Positions 35,732-47,867 of a DNA stretch of 64,000 nt are shown here, piece after piece (position 1 is the first letter of the stretch; the number at the start of each line of letters is the position of its first letter). Below the pieces are notes generated by a model. The model did not search any database, was not told the DNA's origin, and saw nothing but the letters and a program-made list of their open reading frames with translations. Source of the stretch: Sequoia sempervirens (taxonomy: Eukaryota > Streptophyta > Pinopsida > Cupressales > Cupressaceae). The stretch is from NCBI GenBank assembly GCA_007258455.2, contig VDFB02000001.1:16374322-16438321 (forward strand). Reading direction: 5' to 3'. Both the position numbers and the translations under genes were made by a program.

Positions 35732-38247
35732 AGCCCAATGCTGGTCCTCCAGCATTAACTTTCCTGGTGGTTTCTCTGAAGTCAATGGTAGCTGCATGAC
35801 TCTGGAATGGATGTCCAAACTTGTAATAGAATCCTCTGAAATCTTGACACCTTTCATACCTTTGGTCTTCTAATTCATTGTTAAGATTTGTAGCTTGGTG
35901 AGGATAGAGGGGCCACATTAGCACAGGGGGTCTGAATATCAGCGGCAACCATAGTTCAAATCTTGTTTGAAGTCCCAATTGAATATATATAGTGGTTCGT
36001 TTGAGAGCTGCTATGAAATTTAGGGGACCATGTGGTTCTGACTTTCTTAACCCAACAGTTAACCTCTCCCATCTTTTCTCACCTCTAGAGTATGCCAGTC
36101 TCCAAAATGAATATGGTTGTGCCTAGAATTCATCATATACTTTTTTTCTGATATCAAATATTTTCTCTCTGGCTGAAACATTATTAATACCATATGTTAG
36201 AGCAAACCAATCTTTCAACATTGAATGGGTGTTTGAACTTTGCGAGCGCAATGGAATAGGCTTTGTTTTCTCAGCTTCCTCGTATGTTTCCCACTGCCTG
36301 TCATAATTCACCTCATTTGCTTCTCATGACATAAATGCTCTCAAATGAATATCACCAATATACAAAAAAGGATTCCATTTTGTTTCAAATGGTATTAAAA
36401 AGTCATGCAAATAGAATTCACACAGAGAATTCCTTAACCAGTTAGGGGCTTCCTGGTATGCTTCATAAAACTCTTTGGCAATGTGAATTATAGGGTCTTG
36501 GTTTTTGGAAATTCTCATCAATTGAAACCATAAAAACTATTTTTTAAGGCATAGAGCATAAACTCTGGGTGGTGGTCTACATTCTATGATTTGACCAGTT
36601 ACTTTTAACATTTCATCCATTTTTGTTTTCAACTCAGCAATTTCCTATTTCTGACTTTCAATTTTCTTTCTCAATTTCTTCTTTTCTATTTCCCATAAAC
36701 TTTGTTGCATGTCAGTTTGGGCTATGTGTTAAAAAGTCAGAGTTTGTAATGTAACTATTTCCCAATTATCTTTAACATATTCCAGAAACTCAATTAAAAA
36801 TGTCCTCTTATACACAACAATGGCTTTACAGTTTACAAGGTGAAATACAGTTTCACTAGGAACATTTAGTTGTTCAGTCTGTTCTTGCTATTGCTGCAAG
36901 ATAAATTATTCTTGTTCTTGCGGTGGAGAAGTATGTGCTTCCTCCAAAAATTGCATAGCAGCAGTAGCCAAATCGTCAAGATTTGGTAACCCTTGCTCAT
37001 TGTGCCCTGTTTCTTTTGTCTCAACTTGTTCCTCTTCAGGAACAAATGAACTCTGAGCAGCATTCTTAGACTCATTCTGAGAAACATTAAATTCAGATTC
37101 AACAGACCCTTCTGAAATTACAATCACCTCAGGTTGCGGTGAAACAGGGGAGGTCTTAGATTGTTTCCTTGTAGAAACCCTTCTTGGCACAGATGCGGCT
37201 GCAGGAGGTGTTCTGGTAGCTTTTCTTTTTCTTGTTTATTCAGAGGGCTCTACCCTACCAGAGGATGATGGTGAACTGGTAATAGCAACAGGTGTTGCTA
37301 TAGGAGAAATGGCTACAGGGGAAGGTGCTGCAGGAAAGGAGCATTACCTTTTTTGAGAACGAGGGTCAGATTCAGGGAACCCTTTTGCCTTTTTTTTTTT
37401 CCTTTCTCTCTCCTAGTGGCAGACCTAGCTTGTACCCTAGTAGAGGATTCAGGTGCGAAAGTTGCAGGACCAGGTGCTATAGGAGTAGATGACCCTTGCC
37501 CTATTTCACTAGTAGATGCAATTTCTTTCTTCTTTCTTTGAGGCCGTGGGGTAAGTACCCTAGGGGGTTGTGGTATTTGCAAACTCTTTCAGGCAACAAA
37601 TTATTGCCATGAGAGAGGTGAGACATCTCTCAAATAGTTCTCAATTAGTAATTTAATAGGTCCATGATGAGTGACAAAATTGTCTTTCCCCTGTTGAGTT
37701 CCATGGGCACTTTGTTCTAAAAATTTTAATAAGAAATTTGAAACATTTATGACTAACCCATGCCTCATATGGCTTAATAATTTAAAATGATGAGAATGCA
37801 GGTAGGAAAAATGGCCTTCACAGGTTAAATACCTCATTATATAAGTAGCATACTCTGAATATGGAGGAGACAACGACACACGCTTGCATCCTTGCTTGGA
37901 GACTTCCAGAGGTCTATCAGTGGGCATTGAAAACTCAGCCCTTACAGCTGCAGCATCTGAAAAAAAATTTCTCCAACGACTAGGAGCCTGGTTACTTCAG
38001 CAATTCTATCTTCGGTTGCAACAACTGTTAGACCCCATACAGTGGCTTCCCCTTCAGAAAGGGTTCTCAAAAATTCTCCAACAACCTCCTCATCAAAATC
38101 ATTTAAGCTCAAGAAATAATTTAACCATCCACAGAGGCTGAATGCGTGGACTGTTTGCGGATTTTGCAGTAACAATTCATGAGCTATAGGCTCATGTCGC
38201 ACCAACTGACCACCCATGTTTGTAGTTTTTTTCTTAGCTAAACTCAA
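35730..38247 (-). pseudogene. Third ORF (ORF3) of element A, downstream of pol
   Basis: About 2.5 kb of sense-strand coding remnant between integrase and 3' LTR. The N-terminal part (38,247-37,945) contains WGLTVVATEDRIAEVTRLL. A middle part (37,927-37,601) reads YATYIMRYLTCEGHFSYLHSH. A low-complexity P/S/T/E/Q region follows (37,582-36,870). The C-terminal part (36,521-35,730) has LCEFYLHDF, a conserved RWERLTVGL stretch and IFRPPVLMWPLYPHQ. There are at least two frame changes and several stops. It matches the copy at 21,690-23,840 along its length. Athila elements often carry an envelope-position ORF here; I see no signal peptide or clear membrane anchor, so 'env' is not supported. It resembles the 'putative plant transposon protein' family. 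Confidence 0.65.
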
Positions 38248-38903
38248 TTCTTTACTGAAGATTCAAATTCTCTATTTCCCTTTTCTACTCTGGTTTTTCT
38301 TCTGTCGTGCCGTCACATTTCTTTCTTTTTTCCAAAAATGAACTTTTTAAACAAGCAGTCTTAATCGTAGTTTACAAGAAAAACATGCAATAAAGAAGGA
38401 CATGCGATCATATTTGGAAAGTACTAGAAAAGTATTAAAGAAAGATTATTTGTGTAGTTATGGCAGCGGTGAAAAGATAGGTTTTAAAATATGGATTACC
38501 CCGCCCCCTACTTAAAGTATGACATGTGTCCTCACATGTACTAAAAAATAGGTAGAGATTTAGGTAATAATGACTGGTACATGCATGACAGTAAATGAAT
38601 AGAATAAAATAAATCAAATATGCGATAAGAAAAGATACGGTGTACCTTTGATAATTGCACGTATGTGTGAAGAAAGATGACAGCGCTGCATGAATTGACA
38701 AATGGGAAAGATATCTTAATTAAGGTTGATGTGGATAAATGAAGTGGATGGGTGATGTAGGTGGATGAAATGTACGAATGAAATGGATGGATGGGATGGA
38801 TGGATGGAAGATAAAGAATTGAGATGGGGGCGATAAATGAAAATGGAGAAAAAGGGGTTTCCTTTAAAAAGAAAACCTTTATTATGGGCATATTTTTTGA
38901 AAA
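38248..38903 (-). other. Spacer between pol and ORF3 in element A
   Basis: About 650 bases of T/A-rich sequence with no motif-bearing frame. It contains a GGATGGAT-type microsatellite at about 38,745-38,810. It is not similar to the J arm that occupies the same relative position in the 21-26 kb copy. Confidence 0.5.
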
Positions 38904-40120
38904 TTACGACAACACTGCAGGAGAAAGGCTAAAGCCTTCGGCTGCAGGAAGAGTAGCGGGAGGAACTTGAACAAACTGTTGCATGAATTCTTCCTTTGAC
39001 ACTAGTTTATGGTACAACCGGAGTCGGTGGCCATTGACTAGAAATTTGAAACGGACTGGATCAATTGTCACCAGCTGTACAGCTCCATTGTCGAACACAT
39101 TTTCAACTTCATAGGGGCCAAGCCAGCGTGTTGTGAGCTTACCCTAGTTTTCTTGATATCTGGAATCATATAATAGGGCCCAATCTCCAGCAGAAATTTT
39201 TTTGGTTTTGATGTGCTGATCATGTCATTTCTTTCTTTGCTATTGGATTGCTTCTGTATGCTGCAGGGTGGCTTTTCTTATTTCGTCCAAAGCATTTAGC
39301 TATAGGAGACGGTCCTTCTGTGCTTTAGATAAGTCCATGTTGAGTTCAAGAGCTATCCTCAAAGTTTTATGTTCAAATTCTATGGGTAACATAGCTGTTT
39401 TCCCATAAAGCAACTCAAAAGGTGTAAACCCAGTTGTTGTCTTCCACGTAGTTCTGTAAGCCCAAACTGCTTTAAGAAGTCTATTGCTCTAGTCTTTCTT
39501 ATGTATCTGCACTGTCTTTATGAGGATCACCTCAATTTCTCTGTTTGTTACCTCCACCTGACCATTGGCTTGAGGGTGATAGGGGCTGAACTTTCTATGT
39601 TTGATCTTATAGTCATTTATTAGTGCAGTGATCATATTTGATGTAAACTGAGCTCCTTGATCAGTTACAAGCTCTCTGGGAACTCCAAATCTTATGAAAA
39701 TTTGTTCATACAAAAATTCAGCAACTTTATTATCTCGGGCATGAGTCATTGCTTTTACCTCGACCCATTTTGTTACATAGTCTGTGCAAACTAGAATGTA
39801 TGACTTTCCATTTGATGGTGGATCAATTGGTCCCACAAAATCCATCCCCCATTTATCAAAAGGGGTGACTATTATTTGCGGATATAGTGGAATTTCATCG
39901 GACTTAGTTGGTCTTCCCATACACTAGCATCTGTCACATTTTCTTGTATAGGCCACATCATCCTTGTGTAATATTGGCCAGTAGTACCCTATTGTAAGAA
40001 CCTTTATTGATGTTTTTTTTGCTACAAAATGTCCTCCACATGGTTCATCATGGCAAGCATGCAATATATCATAAGTTTCATCTTCTCTTACACATCTTCG
40101 CATTACTTGATCAGGTCTAG
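38904..40120 (-). pseudogene. Integrase of element A
   Basis: Inserts the cDNA into the host chromosome. The HHCC zinc-binding part is at about 39,930-40,075 (LHACHDEPCGGHF, GYYWP, KCDRC). The catalytic core follows: D in KWGMDFVGPID (about 39,840), D in VTDQGAQF (about 39,660), and E in HPQANGQVEVTN (about 39,560). The C-terminal part runs to 38,904 with LLYDSRYQ and LVNGHRLRLYHK. It shares one frame with RT and RNase H (41,450-38,904); interruptions are stops, for example TAG at 39,921-39,923 and 39,489-39,491. All three catalytic residues remain. Confidence 0.85.
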
Positions 40121-40880
40121 TATAAAACAAACAATTTGCAATCCATGAAAAATTAAAACTTTTCTCAATTAACAACTTCTTTTCTTTTGGAGAAAAGTGA
40201 GCTGGTATTCTTTTTGCTGCTAGATAATTGGCAATGTCTGCATACCATGGAGTATGTGCATCAATGGAGAACAAGTGTTCATCTAGGAACCTATCATCAA
40301 TGACCTCATGTTCAATAGGTGCAGCTGATTGAAGTCTTGATAAAAAGTTAGCTACAACATTAGCTCTTCCTGATTTGTCAATGATTGTGATATCAAATTC
40401 TTGTAACAATAGGAGCCATCATGCCAACCTACCAGAGATGGCAGGTTTTTTCATCAGGTACTTGATTGCTGCATGGTCAGTATGAATGAATATCTGATAA
40501 CCTGTGACATAATGCCTAAATTTATTCAAAGCATACACTACTGCAAGCAACTCCTTTTCTGTGACAGTATAGTTGAGCTCAGGACCTTAAAGGTTCTTGC
40601 TAATAAAATAAATAGCATGTTCAACTGAATTTTCTTTTTGACTCAGAACTGCTCCTATACTAAAATCAGAGGCATCAGCATGTATGTGAAAAGGAAAATT
40701 CCATTTTGGACCTTGAAGAACAGGGGCTTTAGTAAGCAAGTCCTTTAGTTGTAAGAAGGATTTTTCACAGGCCTCTGTCCACTCAAATTGGGAATCCTTT
40801 GTTAATAAGGCATAAAGTGGACTGACAATTTTACTGAAGTCTTTTATAAACCTTCTGTAATACCCTGCATGACCAAGAAA
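40121..40880 (-). pseudogene. RNase H of element A
   Basis: Degrades RNA in the RNA-DNA hybrid during reverse transcription. HIHADASDFSIGAVLS (about 40,690-40,640) carries the first catalytic D. Downstream are TEKELLAVVYAL with the E and IFIHTDHAAIKYL with the second D (about 40,490). The frame is continuous with RT, with stops near 40,587 and 40,410. It ends at DKSGRANVVANFLSR, the connection to integrase. Confidence 0.8.
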
Positions 40881-41620
40881 ACTTCTAACATCTTTTTGTT
40901 TTGCAGGAGTTTGTAAATTCTGAATAACTTCAATTTTAGCAGGGTCAACCTGAATTTCATTTTTTGAAACATGATGACCTAGAACAATACCTTCTTCCAT
41001 CATTAGAAAACACTTCTCACTATTTATAGACAAATTTTTCTCTCTACACCTTTTCAATACCTTTTCTAAATTAACCAATGTTTCTTCAAATGTGACTCCA
41101 TAGGTAGTGAAATCATCCATGTAAATCTCCATACATTCATGAGATATATCAGCAAAGATACTAATTACTGCTCTCTGAAATATTGCTGGTGCATTGCATA
41201 AGCCAAAAGGCAAGACCGAATAAGCAAATGTTCCCCATGGACAAGTAAAAGTGGTCTTGTCTTGATCTTCAGGGGCAATTTTTATCTGATTGTACCCACT
41301 ATAACCATCCAAGAAGGAAAAATATCTTTTGCCAGACAGTGAGTCTAGTACTTGGTCTACAAAAGGTAATGGAAAGTGATCCTTTTTAGTGGCACTGTTC
41401 AACTCTCTGTAATCTACACACTCTCTATTTTCCATCTTTTTTGGGAACAATGACTAATGGAGAAACCCATTGACTGTCAGAGATTGGATAAATAAAACCA
41501 GCATCAAGCAACTTTTGAAGCTCACCTTTAACTATTTCTCTAAGTGCTGGATTTACTCTTCTTTGAGGTTGTCTAACCAGTGAACAATCTTCTTTGATAT
41601 ATATTCTAAGTACAAGCTCG
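40881..41620 (-). pseudogene. Reverse transcriptase of element A
   Basis: Copies the element RNA into DNA. Motifs in order: SQWVSPLVIVPKKDG (about 41,480-41,435), CVDYRELN, FLDGYSGYNQI (catalytic D), TTFTCPWGTFAYSVLPFGL, and the active site YMDDF at about 41,114-41,125. The wording is Athila-type. A TAG and a 2-base loss in a GT run near 41,413 break the frame between the palm start and the rest, so the N-terminal strand is out of frame with 41,450-40,587. Confidence 0.85.
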
Positions 41621-42177
41621 AGGATCTATTCCTTGCATGTCCTCATATTCCCATGCAAAAGCTTTATGCTGTTCTTGTAGCATTTTTAATAAGTCAGCCT
41701 GTTGAGACTGTGACAGCTTGCTATTGATGTTCAAACAATGTCCTTGAGACAATTCTATCTACTCCATGAGATTACTCATAGAATCTACAGGTGATGTTTG
41801 TACCTCTTGTGGAGTTGATTATGAAAAATTGTTGGAAGTTTAGGCAATGGACTTTTAGAATCTAGTTGCTGTAGGAAACATTGTAAATGAGTGCCATTTG
41901 GATCAGATGAACTACCCGTATCAGCATTGTACTATAGAATTTGGAACAGTAAAGCATCCTCACTCTAAAGTTGTGAGAATTGATCATTTTGAATCATCAT
42001 TAATTGAGCCAAAGAATTGGCTTCTTCAATTTCTTCCCCCACATCTGGCCAAACAGGTTGGGACAAATCTGGTTGAGGTCTAGCAGGCGGATATAGAGCC
42101 AATTTCTTTGTGGACTGTCCATCAGAAATGGTCATATCTCCAGAATGGCATCCTATAAAATCATCAGCAATTGCTAA

Positions 42178-42522
42178 TCATGGCCTACCAAAGATAACTG
42201 GATACCCTCCTAAAGTTTCCTTAACTGATAATATTATGAAATCAGCAGGATACTCCCAAGATTCAAGAGTGACAATTATATTTTCCACTATCCCATCAGG
42301 TTTAACTATGGAGCTGTCTGCAAGCTGCAGAACTGTGGGTGTAGACCTAATGTATGAAATGTTCAAGGAGTCCATAGTATGCTTTTTCATGATATTAATG
42401 GCAGCACCTAAATCAATCAAGACATTTTTTACAACTTGGCCATTTATATGTATCTGCACTATAGGACTTCCAGGGTCAATATACTTTGGAATAACTACAT
42501 TTTCCAACATTATATCAGCCAA
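42178..42522 (-). pseudogene. Aspartic protease of element A
   Basis: Cleaves the polyprotein. VVKNVLIDLGAAINIM carries the D-L-G-A active site of the Athila/Tat protease group. IVTLESWEYPADFIIL and GYPVIFGRP complete the fold (flap and C-terminal strand). It is in one frame with gag (44,415-42,178). Confidence 0.8.
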
Positions 42523-42589
42523 TTTCCCTAAGACATGAATTGTTTGAGGATATTTTTTCTTTCATCTAGGCTTCTTCAAACAGGCCTCT

Positions 42590-44415
42590 TTAATAGTTTT
42601 CCCAAAAATGGGAATATCTTTAATAGCCTGAAATAAAAAGATTTGAATTTGCACATTCTTGAGCTAATCCAGAATGTCAAAAGTGGTTTCTTCCATGGAT
42701 TTAGATGTAGTACTTTGCAACCTTTGAGGAAAAGGTGGGTTGTCTTGACTTTGCAAAACAGGCGCCTTAGAAACCGTATCAGTTATGGGCATATGCTTAG
42801 TAGGAACAACAGGTGCAGTAGATTCTTCAAGGGTAGAATCTGGTATTTCAGTAATCAGAGGTGGTTTTGGAGCGGGTAAAGTAGTTCCAGACCTCAAATA
42901 GATGTCATTAACATTTAAGGCATGAGCTTGATATTGGTTGGCTTCAGTAAGATATGTAGGTTGTTGTAGCTGTTGTTGTGGCTTATTATTGGGATTGGGC
43001 AATAGCTGGGTAGGCATAGGCATTTGCTTTGGAGGTCCAGAATTTTTGGCAGTTGCTACAGGGGGCGGCATAAGGGCCTGTGGTTGTGGCTATGGAAGCT
43101 GCAGGAATCTAGAGGACTGGTTTTGCCATTGCTGAGGGCCTCTCCATTGAGGATTTTGCTGCCAATTTCTTGAAAGTGGGGTCCATTGCCCTTGTGGTTG
43201 CTGCCAACCTCCTTGAGGAGATTGCCACTGTGGGATCTGATAATTAGACCAACTTAGTTGAGGTGGATTCTATGGTGGTGGTGGTCCATATGCATGTTGC
43301 CATTGGTTATTATAGCCAGAATAAGGATTACCAAAAGTTAAAGGATCTTGCGGCATACCTTGTCTTTGGGCCCATGGTCTCCTTTGTGCGACAAAGAACA
43401 CTTGATCATCATCACCTTCTACTGTCTTGAAGTCAGTAGGTAGTTGTCTGGCTTCCAAATTAGCCACCATCTTGCATCTACAGTCATGCTTCTTTTGTCT
43501 GTAGTATGGACAGAACTCAGCCAAAACTGTCTCAGCCTCCTCATGTTTCCTCCGAGCTTGCATGGTGTCCAGTTGTGTAGCAATATTATTAATGATGTCC
43601 TACTTGAAATCATATAAAAAATTTGTTATCTCCACCTAGGAGACTCCACCAGAAGAAGACTTCCCCATTGTAGCATGATGACCTCGACCTTTCTTAACTA
43701 TTGCTCAAGAATAGTTAAGACATATTTTCTTTATATCATCCCAAGGCAGTTGGGTTATATCACCTCCTCCCATCAAGTCCAATGCATCTATAGAAGCATC
43801 ACTGATTCCCCTTAGAAAGAGTAGTTTATGAGAGTCCTCATTGAGAGTATGATTTGAGTTCCTCTTTAGTGTGAACAAAAATCTGAAAATATAATCTTCC
43901 AGACTTTCATCATCCTTCTGCTGAATTCAGAATATGTCATCACCCTTGCTGGCACTCTTACAATATTCCTTATACTTTTCAAGGAATTTCGTCTACATAG
44001 CCGCCCAACTATCGACAACGCCTCTTCCTAGACTCATGAACCATCTAAGAGCTCCCTCCTTCAAGGTGGAAGGAAATAACTTTAGTTTATGAGCGTCTAT
44101 GTTGTAGTCATAACTGTGATAGAGGATATCAAATTCAAACAGAAAAGTTTCTGGATCCTCCGTAACCAAGCCATAAAACTTTGGAAGCAAGGAAGAGGGA
44201 ATGTTTTTAAGATTGTCGGTATCTTATTGGGGAAAAATGGGAAACTCAAATGCAGGAGGTGGATTGTTAGGTGGATTATTTGCCATGTTGGGTTGCTGGA
44301 ATAATGCAACAAATGGGTTTTCCTTAGGTTCGTTCTCAGCTGGGTCAAATGGTAGTTCAATAAATAGATTTTTAGGGAGGAACCTTTCCAGTGCATCTCT
44401 TCTTTTTCTATGCAT
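42590..44415 (-). pseudogene. gag of element A
   Basis: Forms the virus-like particle. It starts MHRKRRDALERFLPKNLF. The retrotransposon gag core is at about 44,190-43,860 (LKEGALRWFMSLGRGVVDSW, then KFLEKYKEYCKSAS). A zinc-knuckle-like FCPYYRQKKHDCRC lies at about 43,500, with the second cysteine replaced by Y. The rest to 42,664 is P/Q-rich. The frame is continuous with at least seven stops: TAA near 44,225; TAG at 43,990, 43,625, 43,595, 43,270 and 43,090; TGA near 43,930 and 43,705. Nearly all fit a C-to-T change of CAG, CAA or CGA. Confidence 0.8.
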
Positions 44416-44510
44416 GCAATACAGTGAATAGTGGCTTAAAAGATCTAGAAAATTTTACTAACAAGCTAAACTAGTGCTAAAAATGACTTTTGACAAACTC
44501 CTAGCTAGAC

Positions 44511-44537
44511 GCCATCCCCGGCAATGGCGCCAAAAAA
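44511..44537 (-). other. Primer-binding site of element A
   Basis: Minus strand, after the LTR end GCAAGCCA and a T run: TGGCGCCATTGCCGGGGA. This matches the PBS wording widely seen in plant Athila elements. Confidence 0.85.
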
Positions 44538-45848
44538 TGGCTTGCACCCACAAAAGGATATGAATATTATAGTAAAACCCTTCCTGGGAATTGGACATTC
44601 TGACAGGTGACTAATATCTCTCTGGGGATGTTCATTTTACTTGTCAAACCAGGGGACATAGACTTTAAATGGCGCAACAAAATATATGCACTAGGAACTA
44701 GTTTCAGTCAAATCTTAGCAGAAATAATACTGGAAAGAAATTCTATCTACGCCACAGGAAGGTAATGCAAAATTCTTTAACTCGACTATGATAAAAACCA
44801 TAACAACTATGACTGAAACACAAACTATGAACTAGCCTTATGCTACAGGAACAGTCACAGGGATGGACTCTCTATGCTGCAGGAGCACTATAAGACTGAG
44901 TTTGTATCAAAACTTCAAAGATGAAAGCTAATTGAAGATCAACAGAAAATAACAACTAACTAACTAGCTATAGATACTTACTAAGTGGGCCCCCTTAGCA
45001 AGCATCTACTGATTACGCCGATGCTAAACTCAGAACTTCATTGAAATTTATTCCTGAAAATAGAATGATATACATAGTTTTGTTGATATGGAGACTAACA
45101 ACAAACTCTGTCTCTGGTCAAACAGATTTTGTCTTTCATTATCATATTGATTCTTATATGATATCTGCTACTCCGTTTCTATCTTACTCTAACTATCATC
45201 TATCTCTTTTTCTTCCTCCCCCTTCTCGCTCGCGCAGGAGGAGAACTTTATTTAAAAATAGGAGAGAAACTAACTAACTAACTCTATCAAAGAAAGATGT
45301 GGAAGTAAAGTATATCCCCAAATCAAGGAACAAACTTCATAATGAATTTATGCGTTCAACCTAATCCGGAGAGAATCTAGCACTCCACTCTTCCTAGATT
45401 GATTGTCATTAAAATTCTTTCACATGGTTTCGGTCCAAGAGTCTTCGCTGGAGCTTCCTCGAAGTCATGCAGGAAATGGACTTTACTGCAAGGTTGAGAT
45501 CGGCTGCGCTTGACTCGATCATTCTTCAACAACCTGTGAAACAAAAGGTAATAGATGTGAAATAAAAGGTGCATGGCACATACACGATATCTATTCATTA
45601 ATCACACATTTTAAATCTACTTCATCATTCAAAAACTGTATATGATATACCAGCCATTTTCGAGAGTCAACAGGGAAATAAATGCAATTAAGTCAACACA
45701 ATAAGCTGCAGGAATATAAAAGTATCTTGCTACAGGATATCCCCATAAAAGGTTTCAAGAAAGTTTAAACAGCCATGAAATAACAAAAGTAAAGTCATTT
45801 AAAATTTTATCATAACATCCAAATTATGAGTATATTTTAAGCTCATCA
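44538..45848 (-). repeat. 5' LTR of element A
   Basis: 1,311 bp, colinear with 34,412-35,718. Flanked on the right by AGTTG (45,849-45,853). Confidence 0.9.
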
Positions 45849-45853
45849 AGTTG

Positions 45854-46603
45854 ATCAAATAATCGACCTTTCCTGCGTGAAAGTGCAGGGGAAACGTAGT
45901 TCAAAAAAGACAAACAATGAAAGACGAAAGACTGACACAAAAAAGCGACGAGTGACAAACAAAGGACAAATGTTCATGACCGACGCAATGAAGGACTCGA
46001 GACGATGACATGAAACCAAAATAAGCTCAGATTAGGATGGAAAAAGCTAAGGATTATGGATAGTTGATGATCGTCCAATGCTCAATCAAAACATACCAAG
46101 TGGCCAAGGACGGGATGCAGATGAAGTGATATGATAGGATAGGATGTTAGGAATTGGATGTGAGGATAGGATGGATAGAGACATGTAGTAACTAGGACAC
46201 AAGGTAGATAATGATTAAGCTCTCTAAAAATGACACCTGTTACCAAGTTTTCACCAATCGTACTTATCCAAGGTGCCACTAAGGGCAATTTTCACCATCA
46301 GACGAATTTATTTCTCTTTACTATTTTTTGGATTTTTTACATTTTTTTTATTTTTTTAGATTTTTTCTCATTTTTGGCTAGATAGGAGGACCTAGCAGAT
46401 TTAGATATAAAACCTCTTTAGGTGCATGATGTTGGTAGGCTCTTCGAGGGGCTCCCCTTCAAGTGTGGCAAGGAGGTACACCCCTGATCCATACCTTGTT
46501 ATAATAACATAAGGACCCAACCAATTAGGTTCAAACTTTTCCTTCTTGTCTTGGTCCTGTTGAGTACGCTGATTCTCTTTAAGGACTAGATCTCCACTGT
46601 TGA
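45854..46603 (-). other. 3' non-coding region of H, right of element A
   Basis: Continues from 34,411. The split block CCTCGGGGGTTG | ATCAAATAATCGACCTTTCC, followed by CTGCGTGAAAGTGCA, resembles the C repeats at 12,260-12,300, which shows that A landed inside this repeat. A T-rich run lies at 46,310-46,375. No gene seen. Confidence 0.55.
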
Positions 46604-47435
46604 ATTGTCATGGACATAACTTCTTATTATAAATCCTCTTAAGATGATTCTGATATGCCTGAAGATGATTATATGCTTTGATCATCTTTTCATCTAAGAG
46701 CTCCAATTGAGTGAGGTAGGCAACCCGTGAGTCTTCTAATTCAGTGATGAGATTCTTCAAGGATATTCTCATGGATGGGATCTCGACTTCAATTGGAAAG
46801 ATGGATTCAGCACTGTAAACAAGGGAATATGGAGTGGCTCCAGTGGGAGTGTGGATGAATGTGCGATAATCCCATAGGGCGAGGTGGATGTGGAGGTGCC
46901 AATCTCGACCAGTACTGTTGACAACCTTTTTCAAGATTTTAATCAAAATTTTGTTAGTGGCTTCCGCCTATCCATTACCTTGATGGTAATAGGGCATGGA
47001 TCACTAGTGTTGGATATGAAAGGTGTCACATACCTCTTTTATAGCCTAGTTTTTGAATGGTTTTCCATTGTCAGAAATGATGGTGGAGGGGATGCCATAT
47101 CTACAAATAATATGGTAAAGGATGAATTTGGATAACTGAGTACACGTTATCTAGGAGAGTGGTATAGATTCTACGCACTTATTGAAGTACTCAATAGCAG
47201 TGATAATAAAGGTGTGGCCATCGAAGGATGGAGGATATATCTTTCCAACTAAATTGAAACCCACTGAGAAAAAGGCCATGGTGGTACAATGGGTTGCAGA
47301 TCTTGAGCAGGAGCATGTATCAAGTTTGCATGTTGCTGGAAAGGTAAGCATTTCTTCATGAAGTCACAAGAGTCATGCTCCAATGTAGGCCAATAGTAAC
47401 CAGCCTTGATAATCTTGTTAGCTAAGGGCATTCCA
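46604..47435 (-). pseudogene. Integrase of element H, degraded
   Basis: The zinc-finger part is at 47,431-47,249 (AGYYWPTLEHDSCDFMKKC, then QQHANLIHAPAQDL). Core traces lie at 47,220-47,150 (FDGHTFIITAIEYFNKCVE). The C-terminal part is at 46,946-46,608 (WHLHIHLALWDYRTFIHTPT, TPYSLVYSAESIFPIEVEIP). The piece at 47,431 is in a different frame from 47,351 and 46,946. The order after the second RNase H fits a Tat element. Confidence 0.7.
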
Positions 47436-47867
47436 TTTGAGTGGGCCCCACAAACACCGCTATGTACTTTGGTTAACGCAGTGTGAGCTTCAACCTCGTT
47501 CAGACACCAAAGAAGAGTTCCATCATATCTACAATGATAAAGAGTATCACTTACGATGGTGTAACGAGATGTATGTTGGATGAATGACTTACATTGATTA
47601 CGGGTAAGGTCAGTGGGTAGGATGTTGTCGTGAAGATAAGCATAGATCTCATGATATCATGGGGATGTAGGACCTATGATTTTGTACACCATCTCATTTT
47701 CAAGGACATCGTATGCAAGGATTAAAACTTGTTCAACCGGGAATTCACACTCTGTTTGATCCTTAGGCATGTCAATTAAGGAACCAATTGTAGCCATTGC
47801 ATCAATAGCTTTGTTCTATATTCTAGGGATCTGTTCAAACTGAATAGAGGTGAAATACTTCTTAAAG

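Larger units (their letters stand above)
34412..45848 (-). mobile_element. Athila-like Ty3 retrotransposon A, complete
   Basis: The 11,437-bp minus-strand element has LTRs at 34,412-35,718 and 44,538-45,848 (TGATGAGC...GCAAGCCA in its own direction), a PBS, a PPT and a one-mismatch TSD. The order is gag, protease (DLGA), RT (DGYSGYNQI, YMDDF), RNase H, integrase, then a third ORF before the 3' LTR. RT motifs and the PBS TGGCGCCATTGCCGGGGA fit the Athila lineage. Seven differences in the first about 165 aligned LTR bases, all transitions, suggest a moderate age. Coding regions carry many stops and a few frameshifts, so this copy is inactive. Confidence 0.9.

Noticed and set aside
35730..38247. 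Calling ORF3 of A an envelope gene
   Set aside because: Position fits, but I see no signal peptide, cleavage site or membrane anchor, and the conserved blocks resemble a different plant transposon-associated family.
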